A DNA stretch of 64,000 nt from Pseudomonadales bacterium (GTDB taxonomy: Bacteria > Pseudomonadota > Gammaproteobacteria > Pseudomonadales > UBA5518), in the NCBI GenBank assembly GCA_022072145.1, contig JAJVIG010000016.1, positions 88,917 through 152,916 on the forward strand, written 5' to 3'. Within the stretch, counting starts at the first letter, position 1. The number at the start of each line of letters is the position of its first letter. Shown piece by piece: positions 57,018 to 64,000 of this stretch. The position numbers and the translations under genes were made by a program. Below the pieces are notes generated by a model that saw only the letters and a list, made by a program, of their open reading frames with translations, did not search any database and was not told the DNA's origin.

Positions 57018-58373
57018 TCAGCGCACTGCCTCGCGCATGGTCACGAATTCCTCGGCGGCGGTCGGGTGGATGCCGATCGTGGCGTCGAAGACCCGTTTGG
57101 TCGCACCGGCCTGCAGCGCGACCGCGAGCCCCTGGATGATCTCGCCGGCCTCCGGGCCGACCATGTGGGCGCCCAGCACGCGGTCGGTCTCGGCATCGAC
57201 GACCAGCTTCATGTAGACCCGCCCGGGATTGCCGCTCAAGGTGTTGCGCAGCGGCCGGAAGCGCGTCTCGAACACCCGCACCGCACCCACGCTCGCGCGG
57301 GCACGCTCCTCGCTCAGCCCAACCGTCGCGACCTCGGGCCGCGAGAAAATCGCGGTCGGCAGGTTCTGCAACCCTACGCTGCGGGCTTCGCCACCGAACA
57401 GCGTCGATACCAGCGCCATCGCCTGCGCGGTCGCCAGCGGCGTCAGCTCCGGGCCACCGATCACGTCTCCGAGCGCGTGGATCGAAGGCACCGTGCTGCG
57501 ATAGTGGTGATCGACCTCGATGGCACCATTGGCGTCGAGCCGCACGCCACAGTCCTCGAGCCCCAGATCCTGTGTCAGCGGGTGTCGGCCGGTTGCGGCG
57601 AGTACCGCATCGCCCGGGAAACGCCGGCCGTCGTGCGTGACCACCTCGAGGCTGCCGTCGGCGGCACGCTCGATCCGCTCGACGTCGGTATCGAATTCGA
57701 GCCGCATGCCGAGCGCGCGCATCTCCTCGGCGAGCACCCGGCGCAGATCCTGATCGAAATGGCGCAGGAACAGCGGGCCGCGGTAGAGCAAGGTGGTTTC
57801 GGTACCGAGCGCGTGCAACACGCCGGCGAGTTCGACCGCGATGTAACCGCCACCGATCAGCAGCGCGCGCCGCGGCCGGGCGGGGAGCGAGAAGAACTCG
57901 TTGGAGGTGATCAGGTGTTCGCGTCCCGGGATCTCCGGCACCCGGGGCCACGCACCGGTGGCGACCAGGATATGGCGCGCGCGCCAGTTGCGCCCGCCGA
58001 CCGCCACGGTGTGCGGATCGAGCAGCCGCGCCCGGCCTTCGACCAGCGCCACGCCGCGCGCCTCGAGCAGCGAGCGGTAGATACCGTTCAGGCGCGTGAT
58101 CTCGCGGGCCACGGCGTCGCGCAACGTCGCCCAGTCGAATGCAGCCTCGGCAGGCTGCCAGCCGAAGCCAACCGCGTCACGGAACTCCCCGGCGCAGTCG
58201 GCCGCGTAGACGAACAGCTTTTTCGGGATGCACCCGACGTTGACGCAGGTGCCGCCGATGCGCCCCGTCTCCGCGATCGCCACCCGCGCGCCCAGCGCCG
58301 CCGCGGTGCGCGCCGCGCGCACCCCGCCGGAGCCGGCACCGATCACGAACAGATCGACATCGAATCCGTCCAT
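57018..58373 (-). CDS. gor: glutathione-disulfide reductase
   Basis: 451 residues from ATG 58373 (GAGG 8 nt upstream). FAD motif '[28 protein letters not shown]', redox-active disulfide 'GGTCVNVGCIPKKLFVY', NADPH motif 'ALLIGGGYIAVELAGVLHALG', 'VPSIHALGDVIGGPELTPLATAQ' and the C-terminal His-Glu dyad in 'GIHPTAAEEFVTM'. All marks of GR, not dihydrolipoamide reductase. It keeps glutathione reduced in the cytosol with NADPH, consistent with the glutathione-dependent FrmA in the window. Probably co-transcribed with the small gene 28 nt upstream. Confidence 0.95.
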   Translation of the reverse strand: MDGFDVDLFVIGAGSGGVRAARTAAALGARVAIAETGRIGGTCVNVGCIPKKLFVYAADCAGEFRDAVGFGWQPAEAAFDWATLRDAVAREITRLNGIYRSLLEARGVALVEGRARLLDPHTVAVGGRNWRARHILVATGAWPRVPEIPGREHLITSNEFFSLPARPRRALLIGGGYIAVELAGVLHALGTETTLLYRGPLFLRHFDQDLRRVLAEEMRALGMRLEFDTDVERIERAADGSLEVVTHDGRRFPGDAVLAATGRHPLTQDLGLEDCGVRLDANGAIEVDHHYRSTVPSIHALGDVIGGPELTPLATAQAMALVSTLFGGEARSVGLQNLPTAIFSRPEVATVGLSEERARASVGAVRVFETRFRPLRNTLSGNPGRVYMKLVVDAETDRVLGAHMVGPEAGEIIQGLAVALQAGATKRVFDATIGIHPTAAEEFVTMREAVR

Positions 58374-58400
58374 CACCGGCACCTCACCCGACTCCGGCTC

Positions 58401-58643
58401 TCAGGCATCGAGCTCCACGCGCGAGGCGGCGCGGCGGTCCCGGCGGGCTCGCAACTCCAGCGGCCCGTTGCGTTTGTCGCGGCGCTGCCGCCGCTCCGGT
58501 TGCACGCGGCGCTCCACGACCGGGCGTTCGGGCTCGGCCTTGAGCCGCGCTGCCGCCGCCGCGCGACGCACACGCACTTCGTCGTCCAGTGCAACCGCTG
58601 GCGGCGTGACGATGGGCTGGATGCGGGGGGTATCGATGGGCAT
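58401..58643 (-). CDS. small arginine-rich protein of unknown function upstream of gor
   Basis: 80 residues from ATG 58643 with GGGAGG 6 nt upstream, a better site than many neighbours. 'PRIQPIVTPPAVALDDEVRVRRAAAAARL' is followed by a very basic stretch 'VERRVQPERRQRRDKRNG' and ends 'RRDRRAASRVELDA'. No hydrophobic segment, so a disordered cytosolic, possibly nucleic-acid-binding protein. Not recognised. A promoter at 58727-58754 precedes it, which supports expression. Confidence 0.55.
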   Translation of the reverse strand: MPIDTPRIQPIVTPPAVALDDEVRVRRAAAAARLKAEPERPVVERRVQPERRQRRDKRNGPLELRARRDRRAASRVELDA

Positions 58644-58726
58644 GACCGGCCTCCCTCGGGCAGCGGCGGGTCAATACAGTATCGGCGCTCATGGGAAAAA
58701 CTTGATGTGAATTCTTGCAATCAGAC

Positions 58727-58754
58727 ATATTAGTCTTCATATTCAATATGTTAA
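58727..58754 (-). promoter_or_regulatory. sigma70-like promoter in an AT-rich island, upstream of the small gene and gor
   Basis: Minus-strand TTAACA (58749-58754) and TAATAT (58727-58732) are 16 nt apart. The surrounding bases 58695-58775 are AT-rich, unlike the rest of the window, and hold several TATT/AATA runs. Confidence 0.6.
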
Positions 58755-58776
58755 AACACATTCCTCACAAATGGTA

Positions 58777-60177
58777 TCAACCTTGATCCTTTCCCTCACC
58801 GGGTCGAAACCACTGCAGACGTGCGTGCAACCCAACCACCGTGCCGACGATCGTCAGCGTGGGCGCCCGCAAGCCCGAGGTCGCGAGCGCCCGCGGCATT
58901 TCGCGCAACGTTGAAACCAGCACCCGTTGCGCCGGTGTGGTGCCCTGCTGGATCAGCGCCACCGGCGTGTCCGGCGTCAGGCCGTGCGCGATCAGTTGCC
59001 CGCAGATCACCGGCAACCCAACCAATCCCATGTAGAACACCAGCGTCTGCCCCGGTCGCGCCAGCGCCTCCCAGTCCAGGTCCACACTGCCGTCGCGCAG
59101 ATGGCCGGTCACGAAACGCACCGACTGCGCGTGGTCGCGATGGGTGAGCGGGATCCCCGCGTAGGCCGCGCACCCCGAGGCCGCCGTGATGCCCGGCACG
59201 ACCTGGAACGGAATACCCGCGTCGGCGAGGTGCTCGATCTCCTCACCGCCGCGGCCGAAGATGAACGGGTCGCCGCCCTTGAGGCGCAGCACGCGCTTGC
59301 CGAGCCGCGCCTGCTCGGCCAGCAGTTCGTTGATGCGCGGCTGCGCGACCGCGTGCGCACCGCGCGTCTTGCCGACGTACACGCGTTCGGCCTCGCGGCG
59401 CACCAGCGCGAGCACCTCCGGAGCGACCAGCCGGTCGTAGAACACGATGTCGGCCTGCTGCATCAGGCGCAGCGCGCGAAAACTGAGCAGGTCCGGGTCA
59501 CCCGGCCCCGCCCCCACCAGGTAGACCTCCCCCTGCGGCGCTTCGCCGCCCGTCGCGACCTCCTGCGCAAGCAGGCGTTCGGCCCCCGCCTCGTCGCCGG
59601 CGAGCACGCGTTCCGCGGCCGGACCGTTCACCAGGCGCTCCCAGATCCGCCGGCGCACAGCCTCCGCCGGCACGCGCTCACGCAGCCAGTCGCGGCGCGA
59701 CCCCAGGAATCCCGCGAGGCGCCCCAGCCCCGCCGGCAGCATCGCCTCGAGCCGTGCCCGCAACGCCCGCGCGAGCACCGGCGCCCGCCCCCCGGTGGAG
59801 AACGCCACGATCACCGGCGAGCGGTCGACCACCGCGGGCAGGATGAAGCTGCAGAGTTCCTGGCGGTCGGCCACGTTGACGGGCAGCGCACGCGCCACTG
59901 CGGCCCGCTGCACTGCCGCGTCTACCTCCGCCACACCGGTGGCGACGATCGCCAGCACCACGCCGTCGAGGTGCTGTGGCGCGAACCGGCCCGGATGGCA
60001 CTCGCCGCCGCTTGCGGCCACCAGCTGCGCGAGCTCGGGCAGGATCCGCGGCGCGACCACGCGCAGCCGCGCTCCGACTGCGGCCAGCAGCTCGGCCTTG
60101 CGCAAGGCGACCCGGCCGCCGCCGACCAGCAGCGCGGTGCGCCCGCGCAGATCGAGGAATACCGGCAGGTAGTCCAC
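58777..60177 (-). CDS. cysG: siroheme synthase (trifunctional CysG)
   Basis: 466 residues from GTG 60177; no clear Shine-Dalgarno, 9 nt after serS, so coupled to it. The N-terminal CysGB half has 'ALLVGGGRVALRKAELLAAVGARLRVV' (NAD site) and 'LCSFILPAVVDRSPVIVAFSTGGRAPVLARALRARLE'. The C-terminal methyltransferase half has 'VYLVGAGPGDPDLLSFRALRLMQQADIVFYDRLV', 'RLKGGDPFIFGRGGEE' and 'VVPGITAASGCAAYAGIPLTHRDH'. It turns uroporphyrinogen III into siroheme for sulfite/nitrite reductases. In Pseudomonas cysG also follows serS. Confidence 0.95.
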   Translation of the reverse strand: MDYLPVFLDLRGRTALLVGGGRVALRKAELLAAVGARLRVVAPRILPELAQLVAASGGECHPGRFAPQHLDGVVLAIVATGVAEVDAAVQRAAVARALPVNVADRQELCSFILPAVVDRSPVIVAFSTGGRAPVLARALRARLEAMLPAGLGRLAGFLGSRRDWLRERVPAEAVRRRIWERLVNGPAAERVLAGDEAGAERLLAQEVATGGEAPQGEVYLVGAGPGDPDLLSFRALRLMQQADIVFYDRLVAPEVLALVRREAERVYVGKTRGAHAVAQPRINELLAEQARLGKRVLRLKGGDPFIFGRGGEEIEHLADAGIPFQVVPGITAASGCAAYAGIPLTHRDHAQSVRFVTGHLRDGSVDLDWEALARPGQTLVFYMGLVGLPVICGQLIAHGLTPDTPVALIQQGTTPAQRVLVSTLREMPRALATSGLRAPTLTIVGTVVGLHARLQWFRPGEGKDQG

Positions 60178-60186
60178 GCGGGTGGC

Positions 60187-61884
<1,698 letters not shown>

Positions 61885-61888
<4 letters not shown>

Positions 61889-63231
61889 CGTTCGCTCCGC
61901 GGGGTGCGCCGGGCGCGCGGGTAGCGCTGGCGCGCGCTGTGCGCGTCGCACTCGCGCTGCCAGGCGAGCTTCTCACCGATCTGCTTCTCCAGCCCGCGCG
62001 GCGCCGGGTGGTAATAGCTGCGCCCGGCGAGCTCGGGCGGAAAATAGTTCTCGCCGGCCGCGTAGGCGTCCGGCTCATCGTGCGCGTAACGGTAGTCCGC
62101 GCCGAACTCCATGTCCTTCATCAGTCGCGTCGGCGCGTTGCGCAGGTGCAGCGGCACCTCGTAGCTGGGGTGCTCGCGCACGTCGGCGCGTGCGGCGCCG
62201 AAGGCCGCATACAACGCGTTGCTCTTCGGCGCACAGGCCAGGTACGCCAGCGCCTGCGCGATCGCGAGCTCGCCTTCCGGACTGCCGAGCCGCTCCTGCG
62301 TATCCCAGGCGGCGAGTGCGATCGACAGCCCGCGCGGGTCGGCGTTGCCGATGTCCTCGGTCGCCATGCGCACCACGCGCCGCGCCACGTACAGCGGATC
62401 GCAGCCGCCGTCGAGCATGCGGGCCAGCCAGTACAGCGCCGCGTCGGGCGAACCGCCGCGCACCGCCTTGTGCAGCGCCGAGATCTGGTCGTAGAAGATG
62501 TCGCCACCCTTGTCGAAGCGCCGCGGGTCGCCCCCGAGCACCTCGCGCAGCACCGCGTCGCCGATCACCTCGTCGCCCGCCAGATCGACCGCGATCTCGA
62601 GCAGGTTCAGCGCCCGGCGTGCGTCGCCGTCGGCGGCGCGCGCGATACGCCCCAGCGCGGCGTCCTCGATGCGCGGTGCGCGCGCGCGCAGCAGGTCGTC
62701 GCTCGCCAGTGCGTGCGCGAGCACGCGCTCGATCGCCTCGTCGTCCATCGGTCGCAGCCGGTAGACGCGCGCGCGCGACAGCAGGGCGCCGTTGAGCTCG
62801 AACGAGGGATTCTCGGTGGTCGCGCCGATGAAGATCACGGTGCCATCCTCGACGAACGGCAGGAACGCGTCTTGCTGCGTCTTGTTGAAACGGTGCACCT
62901 CGTCGACGAACAGGATGCTGCGCCGCCCGGCCGCCGCGCGCTGCGCACGCGCCTCGTCGATCGCGGCGCGGATCTCCTTGACGCCGGAGAGCACCGCCGA
63001 GAGCGTCTGGAAATGCGCTCCGGTGGTCTCCGCGAGCAGACGCGCCAGCGAGGTCTTGCCGACCCCCGGCGGCCCCCACAGGATCATCGAGTGCACGGTG
63101 CCGGAGCGGATCGCGTTGGTGATCGGCTTGTCGGCACCGAGCAGGTGCTCCTGGCCGAAGAAGTCCTCGGGGCGGCGCGGCCGCATGCGTGCCGCCAGCG
63201 GCACGTAGGGCGCGCCGGCGGTCTCACTCAT
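61885..63231 (-). CDS. rarA: replication-associated recombination protein A (RarA/MgsA)
   Basis: 448 residues. '[22 protein letters not shown]', Walker A '[16 protein letters not shown]', Walker B '[21 protein letters not shown]', sensor '[26 protein letters not shown]'. C-terminal clamp-loader-like part with '[36 protein letters not shown]'. AAA+ ATPase that acts at stalled forks. Its ATG lies 8 nt inside the lolA 3' end, so coupled. Confidence 0.96.
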
Positions 63232-63847
63232 CGTGCAACTCGTCGACCCCGGCCGGCGTCACGAACGTGAAGGTTCCCGGTGCGACTTCGCCGAGCGCCG
63301 CCACGCCGGCGAATTCCATCTCGGTGCGCTGGCCCAGTCCGTCGGCGATCGCCAGGCGCCGCAATACGCCACCGGCGAAGGCCACATCGAGCCGTGCGAA
63401 CATGCCGCCGCTCGCGCGCGCGTGCAGCTCGAATCCCTCGCCGGCGTCCTGCGCCGGCGCGTCGCGGATCTCGAACTGCGCCTCCACGGCCTCGATGTCG
63501 CCGCTCAGCAGCAGCGACGGCACCTGGTCCGCGCGCCGGTCCAGCGGGCGCACGACGACCTGCGCCAGATCGGGATCGTATTGCCAGACGGTGCTGCCGT
63601 CGCTGACGACGAGCTGCTCGAAGGGATCGCGGGTCTCCCAGCGGAAGCGCCCCGGATGCGCGAGCAGTACGTGCCCGCTGCTCTGCTGGATCAGGGCGCC
63701 GCTCTCGTCGAGCAGGCGCTGGGTGAAATCGGCCTCGATGCGCCGCATGCCGCCGAGCAGCGCCCCGAGGCGCGCAGCCGCAGCGGCATCGGCGAAGGCG
63801 TGGGAACACAGCAGCCACAACGCTGCCACAGCGGCAAATCGCGACAC
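63224..63847 (-). CDS. lolA: outer-membrane lipoprotein carrier LolA
   Basis: 207 residues from a GTG at 63847 (AGGG 7 nt upstream, giving '[20 protein letters not shown]' as signal peptide); a TTG five codons earlier has no site. '[63 protein letters not shown]' in outline is the LolA beta-barrel start. It carries lipoproteins across the periplasm from LolCDE to LolB. Located 20 nt after ftsK. Confidence 0.95.
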   Translation of the reverse strand: MSRFAAVAALWLLCSHAFADAAAAARLGALLGGMRRIEADFTQRLLDESGALIQQSSGHVLLAHPGRFRWETRDPFEQLVVSDGSTVWQYDPDLAQVVVRPLDRRADQVPSLLLSGDIEAVEAQFEIRDAPAQDAGEGFELHARASGGMFARLDVAFAGGVLRRLAIADGLGQRTEMEFAGVAALGEVAPGTFTFVTPAGVDELHDE

Positions 63848-63867
63848 GGGAACACCCTGCAACGCTA

Positions 63868-64000
63868 TCAGTGTGCCGGTGGTGGCGGGGCCAGAACTTC
63901 GCGACTGCCGTTGCTGTTCATGGCGCTGACGACACCCGCGGCCTCCATCGCCTCGATCATACGGGCGGCGCGATTGTAGCCGATCCGCAGCTTGCGCTGA
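63868..64000 (-). CDS. ftsK: FtsK DNA translocase, C-terminal end (5' part outside window)
   Basis: The frame is open to the window edge; 43 codons before the TGA at 63868-63870 are visible. '[19 protein letters not shown]' and '[17 protein letters not shown]' are the conserved end of the gamma (winged-helix) domain that reads KOPS and activates XerD. The gene would begin beyond 64000 on this strand. ftsK-lolA-rarA order supports the call. Confidence 0.93.
   Translation of the reverse strand, partial: QRKLRIGYNRAARMIEAMEAAGVVSAMNSNGSREVLAPPPPAH

Overview
The window is GC-rich (roughly two thirds G+C by eye), densely coding DNA that looks like a gammaproteobacterial chromosome. The clearest sign is the right-hand end, where ftsK-lolA-rarA-crcB-serS-cysG run in the order known from Pseudomonas and relatives. 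An iscR-led suf operon, gpmI next to prc, a TonB-dependent receptor and many acyl-CoA/lipid catabolism families fit the same picture. No rRNA, tRNA, CRISPR array or intact transposase was seen.

Layout. 1-4503 (+): two CaiB/BaiF CoA-transferases (the first cut by the window edge), a molybdenum-hydroxylase large subunit and a 91-residue unknown protein, all with overlapping or near-touching ends. 4540-7946 (-): a DUF488 gene in locally lower-GC DNA, then frmA, a thioesterase and an alpha/beta hydrolase. 8192-10072 (+): a CelD/BcsL-type acetyltransferase coupled to an unusual protein with a duplicated cysteine-rich domain. 10113-14599 (-): DUF7064-like protein, phosphotransferase and molybdopterin oxidoreductase, probably one operon with a visible promoter. 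14804-21380 (-): iscR-sufB-sufC-sufD-sufS-sufA-sufT-sufE, preceded by a near-consensus type 1 IscR site overlapping a sigma70 promoter. 21562-23563 (+): an alcohol-dehydrogenase-like reductase and a VOC protein.

23624-34692 (-) is a co-directional run of nine genes: acyl-CoA dehydrogenase, LLM oxidoreductase, DUF1214-like protein, sulfotransferase, DUF3604 protein, secreted DUF1214-like protein, two SDRs and a beta-lactamase-fold hydrolase. A TetR gene lies just upstream. The promoter before the acyl-CoA dehydrogenase carries a perfect 12-bp palindrome on its -35 box, so the run is probably one TetR-controlled catabolic operon for an unknown hydrophobic substrate.

35653-49904 is accessory and partly decayed. 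It holds a broken type II (ethylbenzene dehydrogenase/selenate reductase-like) molybdoenzyme gene, VOC and SDR remnants, a cytochrome P450 remnant and REP-like palindromes. Between them are intact genes: nitroreductase, AraC regulator, two more DUF1214-like proteins, a TonB receptor, a secreted esterase and a second DUF7064-like protein. Four DUF1214-like and two DUF7064-like paralogues in 64 kb mark this as a specialised catabolic area.

49905-64000 returns to a mostly housekeeping set: a PQQ/cytochrome c quinoprotein, gpmI, an LLM oxidoreductase, prc, gor, then cysG-serS-crcB-rarA-lolA-ftsK. REP palindromes of one family with compensatory stem changes occur at 39.2, 47.8 and 51.8 kb, and twice supply the TAG stop codon of the adjacent gene.
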